Origin: Phycisphaerae bacterium
Lineage (GTDB): Bacteria; Planctomycetota; Phycisphaerae; UBA1845; JAFGLZ01
Assembly: GCA_016927755.1 (NCBI GenBank)
Contig: JAFGLZ010000218.1
Span: forward strand, 16,470-80,469
Direction of reading: 5' to 3'
Length of the DNA: 64,000 bases
Part shown: positions 36,659 through 44,320 of the stretch, in pieces
How positions within the stretch are numbered: position 1 is the first letter of the stretch
Layout of the letters: each line of letters opens with the position of its first letter
Made by a program: the position numbers and the translations under genes
Notes under the pieces: generated by a model
The model's database searches: none
Told to the model about the DNA's origin: nothing
The model's input: only the letters and a program-made list of their open reading frames with translations

Positions 36659-36971
36659 CCCAGGTCCTCTTCACGCTACGGCAGGACCGGAATCGTGGTG
36701 CGACGAAATGCCTGATCGTACGAGTGCCGAGTGAGTACTTCACGCGTTCGACGGGCGAAGTGTAGTCGAGCAAGACATTCCCATCAAGAACGTCGCGACA
36801 GACTCTTCTTGCCCGCACCCCGTCAAACGGGTGGCGGTTGCCCGAAGGCTGGCGCCCCTTTTGGTAAGTGAGTTGCGCATCGCATTCGGGGTGGCATGGG
36901 GAGCAACCCTCCAAGGGTGCCGAGAGGGCTGCCTCAGCCAGGGCTCAGCATGCAAAGGGCCAGCGGCCCGA
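36659..36971. repeat. Intergenic region containing a partial copy (C) of the dispersed repeat
   Basis: No gene is supported in these 313 bases. From 36864 the plus strand reads GTGAGTTGCGCATCGCATTC followed by GGGGTGGCATGG. This resembles the 5' part of the repeat copies after 5614 and, inverted, ending at 45968. The rest of the element is not recognisable here. The upstream part holds the presumed promoter of the fucokinase gene, not resolved. Confidence 0.45.
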
Positions 36972-38885
36972 TCACCCCCGCTTCAGATGCCGCGTGTAGC
37001 CCACACGCTGCGTCACGCCGATCCGATCGAAGTGGTCCAGCAGCGGAATCGCGAACTTCCGCGTCGTGTCCAGCACGTACTTGAACTTCACGCTCTCCAG
37101 CTTGCCCTCCTTCCGGATGTGCTCGACGAGCAGCTCGCGCGCCCGCCCGATCGCCTCGCAGTGAAAGACCAGATCGCCGTCGATCCGGACGAGACGCTCA
37201 TGCTCGATCAGCATCTTGACCGCCGCCTCGACCTTGGGTCTATCGGCGCCGATCCGCTGGGCCGCCTCTTCGGCACTCGGCGGCTGGAACAGGCTCCGAC
37301 GGAATTGTGTCTCCACCCGCTCGGCAAGGTCGAGATCTTCCGCCCCCAACGATTCGCGGTGATCCGGAAGCGCATACCGGTGATGATGCTCCACCAGCCG
37401 GCCGTCGGTCACGAGCCGTTCGACGCTCATGGCCAGAATGTCCCGAGGGGCCTCGCACGACGACGCCAGGTCGTCCAAGCCCATGCCGGGACTGGCGGGC
37501 GATGATTCGTGAAATCGCCGGATCGCCTCGACAGCGCGACCGCCCAGCGCGTCAACCGCTCCGATGTGAACGTGGACATCGGGCTTGGGGCTGACCAGCC
37601 TCCCCTCCCGCGACAGCTCGTCGAGAATCTTCCGGAGGTGGTCGGCGGGCAACTGCGCTCGCAGGCACAACTCCGATTCCTTGGCCACGTAGCCCTCCGC
37701 CGTTCTCACGCAGTACTCGACGAAGGACGACTCCGTGGCCAGCGCCGCCGCTCGCTCTTCCAAGTCTTCCCGCACGCCCGGCCGGTTTCGTCTCAGCCGC
37801 CGATCCGTCGCCTCGAGGATGACGCCCCCTCCGATCGTCCGCGGCGGCGACGGCGTTCGCAGGATGAAGTGATCGCCCCGACCGACGAGGACCGGTTCCT
37901 CGCAATTGAGTTGAACGATGCCCTCCTGCCCCGACGAGAGCCGCTCGCCCTCCATCAGGTAGGCCTTGGCGATGACCTCGGAGGTGCCCGTGTGAAGCCG
38001 AACGAGGGCGCCGTTCCTGAGAGACGGCGCGTCCTGTCGCAGCAGTCGCAGCTTGCACACGACCCACTCGTTCGGCGAGAAGTAGCCGGGAGCCGCTACC
38101 ACGTGACCCCGCGCGATCGCCTTGCTGTCCCATTCCCGAACGTTCAAGGCCGCGCACTGACCGGCGATGACCTGATCGCTGTCGCGACCGTAAACCTGGA
38201 TGGCCCGGATCCGTCCTTTCAGATCTTGCGGCAGCAGAACGATCTCGTCTCCCACCCGGGCCGACCCGGAAACCGGGATACCGCTGACGACCGTGCCGTA
38301 GCCCTTGGCCGAGAAGCTGCGATCGACCGGTAGGCGAAAGAGCCCGTCCACGCGCTTCGGCTCGATCGAGCGGACCAGGTCTCCCAAGGCCGTGGCGAAT
38401 GCCCCGAGCCCCTCACCGGTGACGCTCGATAGCGGCATGATCGGCGCCTCGGCCAGAAAGGTGCCCGCGAGGTACTCGCGAAGGTCCGCCTTGACGATCT
38501 CCAGCAGCTCCGCCTCGACGCGGTCGATCTTCGTCAGGGCGACGATCCCGTGCCGAACGCCCAACAGTGTCAGGATGTCCATGTGCTCGCGGGTCTGCGG
38601 CATCACCCCATCGTCGGCGGCGACCACCAGGATGACGCCGTCCATGCCGCTCGCGCCCGCGACCATGGTCCGGATGAAGTTCTCGTGCCCCGGCACGTCG
38701 ACGATGCCGACCTCGGTGTCGGCGATCTGGCACGGAGCGAAGCCCAGATCGATCGACATGCCTCGCTCCTTCTCCTCCTTGAGACGATCCGTATCGCAGC
38801 CCGTAAGGCACCGGATCAAAAGCGTCTTGCCGTGGTCGATGTGACCGGCCGTGCCGAGCGTGATGTTGATCTGTGCTATCGACAT
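36972..38885 (-). CDS. selB: Selenocysteine-specific translation elongation factor SelB
   Basis: 637 aa. G domain at the N terminus: P-loop GTAGHIDHGKT, switch region DTDRLKEEKERGMSIDLGF, DVPGHENFIRTMVAGASGMD, and TKID. The arrangement with ERGMSIDLGFA is specific to SelB rather than EF-Tu. Two beta-barrel domains follow, then winged-helix repeats (about 420-637) that bind the SECIS hairpin of selenoprotein mRNAs. SelB delivers Sec-tRNA(Sec) to UGA codons marked by that hairpin. Its start overlaps the end of selA by 10 nt, so the two are co-transcribed. The presence of selAB makes in-frame UGA codons in neighbouring genes worth testing. Confidence 0.96.
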   Translation of the reverse strand: MSIAQINITLGTAGHIDHGKTLLIRCLTGCDTDRLKEEKERGMSIDLGFAPCQIADTEVGIVDVPGHENFIRTMVAGASGMDGVILVVAADDGVMPQTREHMDILTLLGVRHGIVALTKIDRVEAELLEIVKADLREYLAGTFLAEAPIMPLSSVTGEGLGAFATALGDLVRSIEPKRVDGLFRLPVDRSFSAKGYGTVVSGIPVSGSARVGDEIVLLPQDLKGRIRAIQVYGRDSDQVIAGQCAALNVREWDSKAIARGHVVAAPGYFSPNEWVVCKLRLLRQDAPSLRNGALVRLHTGTSEVIAKAYLMEGERLSSGQEGIVQLNCEEPVLVGRGDHFILRTPSPPRTIGGGVILEATDRRLRRNRPGVREDLEERAAALATESSFVEYCVRTAEGYVAKESELCLRAQLPADHLRKILDELSREGRLVSPKPDVHVHIGAVDALGGRAVEAIRRFHESSPASPGMGLDDLASSCEAPRDILAMSVERLVTDGRLVEHHHRYALPDHRESLGAEDLDLAERVETQFRRSLFQPPSAEEAAQRIGADRPKVEAAVKMLIEHERLVRIDGDLVFHCEAIGRARELLVEHIRKEGKLESVKFKYVLDTTRKFAIPLLDHFDRIGVTQRVGYTRHLKRG

Positions 38886-40309
38886 CCCCTCTTCCCCGCA
38901 TCGGCGTTGAGCACCGCCACGAACGCCTCGATGAGCTCCTGCTCCTCGCCGGATAGCAGCGTCCTCGGGTCCACGAGGATTCGATCCTTCTGGATTCGCG
39001 CGAAGACCGCCGGCCGGCGTCGCCGCAGCGCGCGGGAAACCTCCTCGGCCCCGACCGCGTGCGGCCGGACCGCCACCAGACGCGTGGGGAGATTCTGCTC
39101 CGGCAACGACCCGCTGCCCATCTTGCTGTGCCCGTCGATCGGTTCGACGTCCGCGCGGCTCGTTCCCTCGCCGATGGCCGACGCGATCCGTTCGGCCTGC
39201 GCCACGATCTCGGCGTGATCCCGGCGGAGCATCCGAAGCGTGGGGACCTCTCGGCAGGCGAGCTCCTCGTCGAGGAAGAGCGTCAGCGTGGCTTCGAGCG
39301 GCGCGAGCGTCAGCTTGCCCACCCGAACGATCCTGGCCAGCGGGTTCTTCCGGATCGCTTCGATCCAGTGCGCCTTGCCGAGGATGATGCCGCCCTGATG
39401 CGCGCCGATCAGCTTGTCCGCGCTGGCGGTCACGACGTCCGCCCCCGCGGCGATCGATTCGGCCAACATCGGCTCCTTCTCGAAACCGAACTGTGAGTAG
39501 TCGATCAATGCTCCCGCGCCGACGTCGTCGATCATAGGCAAGTCATGTTCGTGGGCGATTCGGACCATCTCCTCCAGCGGGACCTCCGACGTGAACCCCG
39601 TCACGCGGTAGTTGCTCGGGTGACATCGCATGAGGGCCGCCGTCTCTTGTGTGATGGCGTTCTCGTAGTCGCGCGGATGCGTCTTGTTCGTCGTGCCGAC
39701 CTCGACCAGCCGGACCCCGCTGGCTTCCATGACCTCGGGCAGCCGGAACGAACCGCCGATCTCCACGAGCTGCCCGCGCGAGACGATGACCTCTCTTCCC
39801 TTGGCCAGCGTATTGAGCACGATCGACGTGGCCGCGGCGTTGTTGTTCACGACCGTCGCGGCCTCGGCGCCGGTGAGCTGCTGCAGCAGCCATTCGATCC
39901 GCCCGTCACGCTTCGATCGTTTGCCCGCCTCGACGTCCGCCTGAAGCAGCGAATAGCCGGATAGCTCGTCGCGAATCTGATCCAGCGCCTTGGCCGGCAA
40001 GACGGCCCGCCCCAACGCCGTGTGCAGGATAATGCCCGTCGCGTTGATCACGCGCCGGTAGTGCGGCCCCGACGCCGACCGAATCCGATCCTCCGCCAGC
40101 GCCAGAATCTCTTCCCTCAGAACGTCTTCCTCGACGTCGCCATCCCCTCCGGCCATCAGGCGGTTCCGCACCTCGTCCACCGCTTGGCGAACCGCATCCA
40201 CCAGAATCTTACGCGGCACGTCTTGGCCGCACTGCAGTAGTCTCTCGTCGGTAAGCAGGCGATCCACGGACGGAATGCATCTCAGGACCGCGGGGTTGGC
40301 AGGGGACAT
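38876..40309 (-). CDS. selA: L-seryl-tRNA(Sec) selenium transferase SelA
   Basis: 477 aa, full length for the family. Pyridoxal-phosphate enzyme that converts Ser-tRNA(Sec) to Sec-tRNA(Sec) using selenophosphate. Visible signatures: RRVINATGIILHTALGRA, VVNNNAAATSIVLNTLAKG, SRGQLVEIGGSFRLPEVM, and the PLP lysine Lys299 in SADKLIGAHQGG. First gene of a selA-selB pair and divergent from a lipoprotein gene that itself contains an in-frame UGA. selD and the tRNA gene selC are not in the window. Confidence 0.96.
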   Translation of the reverse strand: MSPANPAVLRCIPSVDRLLTDERLLQCGQDVPRKILVDAVRQAVDEVRNRLMAGGDGDVEEDVLREEILALAEDRIRSASGPHYRRVINATGIILHTALGRAVLPAKALDQIRDELSGYSLLQADVEAGKRSKRDGRIEWLLQQLTGAEAATVVNNNAAATSIVLNTLAKGREVIVSRGQLVEIGGSFRLPEVMEASGVRLVEVGTTNKTHPRDYENAITQETAALMRCHPSNYRVTGFTSEVPLEEMVRIAHEHDLPMIDDVGAGALIDYSQFGFEKEPMLAESIAAGADVVTASADKLIGAHQGGIILGKAHWIEAIRKNPLARIVRVGKLTLAPLEATLTLFLDEELACREVPTLRMLRRDHAEIVAQAERIASAIGEGTSRADVEPIDGHSKMGSGSLPEQNLPTRLVAVRPHAVGAEEVSRALRRRRPAVFARIQKDRILVDPRTLLSGEEQELIEAFVAVLNADAGKRGCR

Positions 40310-40379
40310 CGGTCGCTCCGCGTCTTCGAGAAATCGGTTTCGGCCCTCTCGTTGGACATGCGTGGCCGCAAGTGCCTAT

Positions 40380-40408
40380 TCTACACATTACTTGTTTGCC
40401 CGTATAAT
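40380..40408 (+). promoter_or_regulatory. Candidate sigma-70-type promoter for the selenoprotein lipoprotein gene
   Basis: A perfect -10 box TATAAT at 40403-40408, with TCTACA (4 of 6 matches to TTGACA) 17 bp upstream at 40380-40385. It lies 20 bp before the ATG at 40429, leaving a short leader with a purine-rich ribosome site. The same 119-bp gap must carry the divergent selA promoter, which was not resolved. Confidence 0.55.
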
Positions 40409-40428
40409 GCGGTGGAGAGGGGACCCTA

Positions 40429-41079
40429 ATGCCCATACGGTCCATGCCAAAAGCCCTGCTCATGATTCTCTGCCCGGCCTTCCTGGCCGGCTGCGGCGGA
40501 GAGCCCGGGCAGGTCAGGGTCTCTGCTCCCGGCACGACCGTCTCATTCAGCACCGGCTGGTGGTCCAGCGCACAGGTCTCCTCTGAGGCCGTCTCCGTGC
40601 CCTCCGGCCGATACACGCCCTCGTCCGTCAGCCTCCGCATGACGAAACCGAATGCCTCCCAATCCGACACATGGCGACTGGAGTGCAGGGGTCCCTTCGG
40701 CGGTCTCGGCGGTTTCCAGGTGCGTCCCGGACAGTTGACCGTGCTGCAGGCCGGTCCGCCGCTGACGGTCAAGCCCGTCACCAATGTCCGGGGCAGAGAC
40801 GTCTACGTCGCTCTGCTGATCGTAGGCCAGGCCGGCGAGGTCTATACGCCGCCGGTCTACAAGAACGAACGTTCGCTGCCCTTGCCCCGGCTGAAGATCG
40901 TGGACGCCGCCGGGAGGACGCTCAATCAGGGCAGCTTCGAGTATGGCTGAGGCAGCATATGTGCGTACTCGTGGCGAGTACCGACCAGCTTCAAGGGAAA
41001 GTTCAAGGTCGAGATCGAACCGAATGTCGGACCGTTCCCGGTCACGCCCGCCAAAGAGCAATGGCACGAGATTCGCTGA
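40429..41079 (+). CDS. Putative selenoprotein: exported lipoprotein with in-frame UGA (Sec174)
   Basis: Signal peptide with lipobox LAGC (lipidated Cys22). The frame meets TGA at 40948-40950 and then stays open for exactly 42 more codons to TGA at 41077-41079. The downstream part has 31 of 42 codons ending in G or C and reads as ordered protein (KGKFKVEIEPNVGPFPV, ending EQWHEIR), unlike random sequence. Across the UGA the protein reads FEYG-U-GSICAYSWRVP, a UxxxC motif typical of a redox site. A hairpin at 40965-40981 is placed as expected for a bacterial SECIS. selA and selB are adjacent and divergent. Read this way the protein has 216 residues; stopping at the UGA gives 173. I do not recognise the family. 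Alternatives are a simple stop codon or a base error in a Cys codon. Confidence 0.75.
40965..40981 (+). promoter_or_regulatory. SECIS-like hairpin after the in-frame UGA
   Basis: GTACTCG-TGG-CGAGTAC forms a perfect 7-bp stem (or 6 bp with a GTGGC loop). The apical loop begins 21 nt after the UGA and has G in its first or second position, in line with published bacterial SECIS patterns (short stem, small loop with an early G, about 16-37 nt after the UGA). It lies within the reading frame, as bacterial SECIS elements do. Confidence 0.65.
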
Positions 41080-41229
41080 TTCCGCGCGAACGTCCACGCA
41101 CGCACATGTTCACACCTCGCGATCCTTCCCACTGAGCCGAGCCGCCCTGCAACCAGGGCACAGACAGCGACTCGCGTCGGGCGCCTGTCCTGACGACGTC
41201 CACATACATCGAAAGAAAGGAGATCGAGC

Positions 41230-42033
41230 TTGAAGTGCATCACGGACGTTGACCTTGCCACGGTCCAGGCTGTCTACAGCGGCCCGGAAGGCGATCTCTG
41301 GGAGCTGATCATGGGCGAACAGATCCACATCGGCGGATTCCAGTCGTCGATGGACCTCGCCGCAAGGGCCGACCTGGGACCCGGCATGACCGGAGTGGAC
41401 CTGTGCTGCTGCAACGGCGCCGGAGTGCGATTCCTCCTCCGCTTCAAGAACGTGGACGGGATGGTCGGCGTCGACGCGACGGAGACGGTCCTGGAGCGAG
41501 CGCGCCATAGATCCAGGGCCCAAGGTCTGGCCGACAAGACCGAGTTCGTCCTTGCCGACGCCTGCGACACCGGGCTCGAGGACGAAAGCGTCGACTTCGT
41601 TTGGGGAGAGGACGCCTGGTGCTACGTCGTCGACAAGGCGACCCTGATCGGTGAGTCGGCTCGTCTCCTCAGGCCGGGGGGAACCATCGCCTTCACCGAC
41701 TGGATCGAGGGCAGCGCCGGCCTGACCGACCACGAGGCCCAACGCTTCCTGAGCTTCATGAAATTCCCGACCTATCAGGACCTCGACGGATACGGTCATC
41801 TCCTGGAGCAAAACGGCTGCGACGTCCTGATCGCCGAGGATACGGGTCGATTCGGACCCTACGTCGACCTCTATCTGAACATGCTTAACATGCAACTGAC
41901 CTACGATGCGGCCAGGATCATCGGGTTCGACATGACGCTCATGGAAGCCATGGCGGGCGAGATGGCCTTCATGCAAGAGCTGGCCCACGCCGGGAAGATT
42001 GCCCAGGGCCGCTTCGTCGCGCGCAAACGCTGA
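41230..42033 (+). CDS. SAM-dependent methyltransferase of the dehydratase-like Fe-S cluster
   Basis: 267 aa from TTG 41230, 7 nt after AGGAG. Class I fold: VDLCCCNGAGVRFLL in place of the usual DxGxGxG motif I, GVDATETVLERA (motif II), ADACDTGLEDESVDFVWGED, and LRPGGTIAFTDWIEG. The three consecutive Cys in motif I are unusual, although the glycine-rich turn is otherwise kept. It is first in a run of four closely spaced genes with Fe-S proteins of the 2-hydroxyacyl-CoA dehydratase superfamily (36-nt gap to the next). The substrate is unknown; it may act on the product or a cofactor of that system. Confidence 0.85.
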   Translation: MKCITDVDLATVQAVYSGPEGDLWELIMGEQIHIGGFQSSMDLAARADLGPGMTGVDLCCCNGAGVRFLLRFKNVDGMVGVDATETVLERARHRSRAQGLADKTEFVLADACDTGLEDESVDFVWGEDAWCYVVDKATLIGESARLLRPGGTIAFTDWIEGSAGLTDHEAQRFLSFMKFPTYQDLDGYGHLLEQNGCDVLIAEDTGRFGPYVDLYLNMLNMQLTYDAARIIGFDMTLMEAMAGEMAFMQELAHAGKIAQGRFVARKR

Positions 42034-42068
42034 TTCGCCGTTCATCGACCTCGTAGCGGAGACCAGAC

Positions 42069-43331
42069 ATGAGCAAGTGCTGTGGCCAGGCTGGCAAGGA
42101 CAAGGGCCCCGCCGAGCCGTGCAGTCAGCCCATTTCGTCGTGCTGTGGTGGCGGCCAGACCGCCACGCCCGACGCGTGCTGCCCGTCCTCCTGGTTCGCC
42201 AACATGATCCCCAATTGCCTGGCCTACGCATCAGCCGCCAAGGCCCAAGGCCAGTCCGTCGTCGGCATCATGTGCGAGTACACCCCCCGAGAGATCATCA
42301 TGGCCGCCGGCGCCGTGCCCGTCTGCCTCTGCGGAGGATCCGCCGAGACGATACCGGCCGCGGAAGAGCACCTGCCCGCCAATCTGTGTCCGCTGATCAA
42401 GTCGACGTACGGCTACCATGTCCGCAAGTCCAACCCCTTTCTCGAAATGGCCGACCTGATCGTGGCCGAGACCACCTGCGACGGTAAGAAGAAGATGTAT
42501 GAGCTGATGGGCCAGACGCGCCCGATGGTCGTCCTCGAGTTGCCCCAGAAGCCGGACGACCCCGACGCGCTCCAACACTGGCGGCGGGAGCTGGTCAAGC
42601 TGAAGCAGGATCTCGAGCGCCGCTTCAAGACCGAAATCACCGACTGCAAGCTCAGACAGGCCATCCGCGCCATGAATCGCGAACGTTCGCTCCGCCGGGA
42701 GCTGGCCGCCCTGATGGCCGCGGATCCGCCGCCGATGTCGGGGCGGCAGTTGCTCGACTTCAAGAGCAGCATCGCCGCGATCCCCGCCGATCTCGAACAG
42801 TACGAGAGAGCCATCGACCACTTCGGCAACAACGGCAACGACCCAAGCCTCTCCGGCCGGACCCGCGTCCTGATGACCGGCGTCCCGATGGCCCACGGCG
42901 CCGAACGCGTTCTCGAGATCGTCGAGACCCGAGGCGGCCTCGTCGTGTGCATGGAGAGCTGCGTGGGGCTCAAGCCCATCCTCGATGACGTGGACGAAAC
43001 CACGCCGGATCCCCTCGACGCCCTCGCCGAGAAGTACATCCACCTGCCCTGCTCCGTAATGACGATCAACGACCGAAGACTCTCGAGCCTCCGCGAGCTG
43101 GCGGCACGCTATCGTCCTCATTGCGTCATCGAAATCGTCTGGCAGGCCTGCCTGACCTACGACGTCGAGTCCGCTCGCATCAAGCAGTTCGTCGAGAAGG
43201 AGCTGGGCCTTCCTCACCTACGCATCGAAACCGATTACTCGTCCTCCGACTCGGGCCGAATCGCCGTGAGAGTGGAAGCCCTCTTCGAGACCATCCGCGA
43301 CGCCGCCGGAAGGGGAGCGTGCGGGACATGA
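42069..43331 (+). CDS. Double-cubane-cluster-type Fe-S protein (2-hydroxyacyl-CoA dehydratase superfamily)
   Basis: 420 aa, ATG 42069 with GGAG upstream. The core matches the HgdB/FldB-like family: GIMCEYTPREIIMAAGAVPV, VRKSNPFLEMADLIVAETTC, DGKKKMYELM, and late CSVMTINDRR and EIVWQACLTYDVES. This sub-group includes double-cubane [8Fe-9S] proteins thought to perform low-potential ATP-dependent reductions. The N terminus has an added Cys-rich stretch with CC pairs at 4/5, 25/26 and 37/38 plus Cys18, which could bind a metal or a further cluster. An activator ATPase (HgdC-like) is needed and is not in the window. ATGA overlap with the next gene. Confidence 0.87.
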   Translation: MSKCCGQAGKDKGPAEPCSQPISSCCGGGQTATPDACCPSSWFANMIPNCLAYASAAKAQGQSVVGIMCEYTPREIIMAAGAVPVCLCGGSAETIPAAEEHLPANLCPLIKSTYGYHVRKSNPFLEMADLIVAETTCDGKKKMYELMGQTRPMVVLELPQKPDDPDALQHWRRELVKLKQDLERRFKTEITDCKLRQAIRAMNRERSLRRELAALMAADPPPMSGRQLLDFKSSIAAIPADLEQYERAIDHFGNNGNDPSLSGRTRVLMTGVPMAHGAERVLEIVETRGGLVVCMESCVGLKPILDDVDETTPDPLDALAEKYIHLPCSVMTINDRRLSSLRELAARYRPHCVIEIVWQACLTYDVESARIKQFVEKELGLPHLRIETDYSSSDSGRIAVRVEALFETIRDAAGRGACGT

Positions 43332-44320
43332 CCCGGCGGATTCTCTACTGTTGCCCCTTCGTCCCGGCCGAGTGGATCGCCGCCCACGACCTGCACCCCA
43401 GCAGAATCGTCCCGCGCGCCGCGACCGCCGGACGCCTGATCGACGTCAGGCCGGGAGCCTGCGCATACGCCCAGGCCTTCATCGACCACGTCGCGCGCGA
43501 CACCGACGCATCGGCCATTGTCCTGACGACCCGATGCGACCAGATGCGCCGCGCCCCGGAGATGATCGCCCGGAGGACGAGCCTGCCCTGCTTTCTGATG
43601 AACGTTCCGTCCGCGTGGCAGACCGCCGGCGCGCGAACGCTGTACGTGCAGGAACTGCGCCGATTGGGACGGTTCCTCGTGCAGCTCGGGGGCAGCGCGA
43701 CTTCAGACGACAGATTGGCCGACCTGATGCTCGAATACGACGCGAAACGCGCCGAGCTCCGCGCCGCGAGAGATCGTCTCTCGCCCAGCGACTACTCGAG
43801 GGCCCTAGCGGCCTTTCATTACAGCGGCGCGATGCCCAGTCCCGATCCAACGTCCCCGTCTCTCACGAACCACCGAACCGACCTGGCCCTGCTCGGCGGG
43901 CCCATGCTCGGCGAGGACTTCGCGATCTTCGACGTCGTCTCGAGAGCCGGCGGACGAATCGTCCTGGACGGCACCGAGACGGGCGAGCGGACGATGCCGG
44001 CGCCCTTCGATCCCCGCCGAACGCGAGACGATCCGATGGCCGAGTTGGCCCGGGCCTACTTCGATGCCATCCCCTGCGTATTCCGAAGACCCAACGACCG
44101 GCTCTATGAGTGGATCAAGCGTCAGGTCCGCGATCGCGGCGCGCGAGGCATCATCTACCGGCGTCATGTCTGGTGTGACTTGTGGCACGCCGAGCGCGAT
44201 CGGCTTATCGAATCGGTCGGAATCCCCGTGCTCGATCTCGAGGGGACCTGCGACGACGCCGACGGCGCTCGGACCCGAACGACCGGACGCTTGCAGGCCT
44301 TCCTGGAAGTGCTGACATGA
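43328..44320 (+). CDS. 2-hydroxyacyl-CoA dehydratase-like subunit (shorter, HgdB-like)
   Basis: 330 aa. Begins RRILYCCPFVPAEWIAAHDL, the family opening in which P-EW-AAG usually follows. Other family landmarks are VLTTRCDQMRRAPEMIARR, LLGGPMLGEDFAIFDVV, and HVWCDLWHAERDRLIESVGI near the C terminus. Several Cys at these conserved places are likely cluster ligands. It overlaps both neighbours by 4 nt and is probably translated with them as a heteromeric complex. Specific substrate unknown. Confidence 0.83.
   Translation: MTRRILYCCPFVPAEWIAAHDLHPSRIVPRAATAGRLIDVRPGACAYAQAFIDHVARDTDASAIVLTTRCDQMRRAPEMIARRTSLPCFLMNVPSAWQTAGARTLYVQELRRLGRFLVQLGGSATSDDRLADLMLEYDAKRAELRAARDRLSPSDYSRALAAFHYSGAMPSPDPTSPSLTNHRTDLALLGGPMLGEDFAIFDVVSRAGGRIVLDGTETGERTMPAPFDPRRTRDDPMAELARAYFDAIPCVFRRPNDRLYEWIKRQVRDRGARGIIYRRHVWCDLWHAERDRLIESVGIPVLDLEGTCDDADGARTRTTGRLQAFLEVLT

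Noticed and set aside
40948..40950. Genome-wide reassignment of UGA (to Trp or Gly)
   Set aside because: Many genes in the window end at TGA with ATGA or GTGA overlaps to the next start (for example at 17767, 29663, 43328, 44317), and normal-length proteins stop there.
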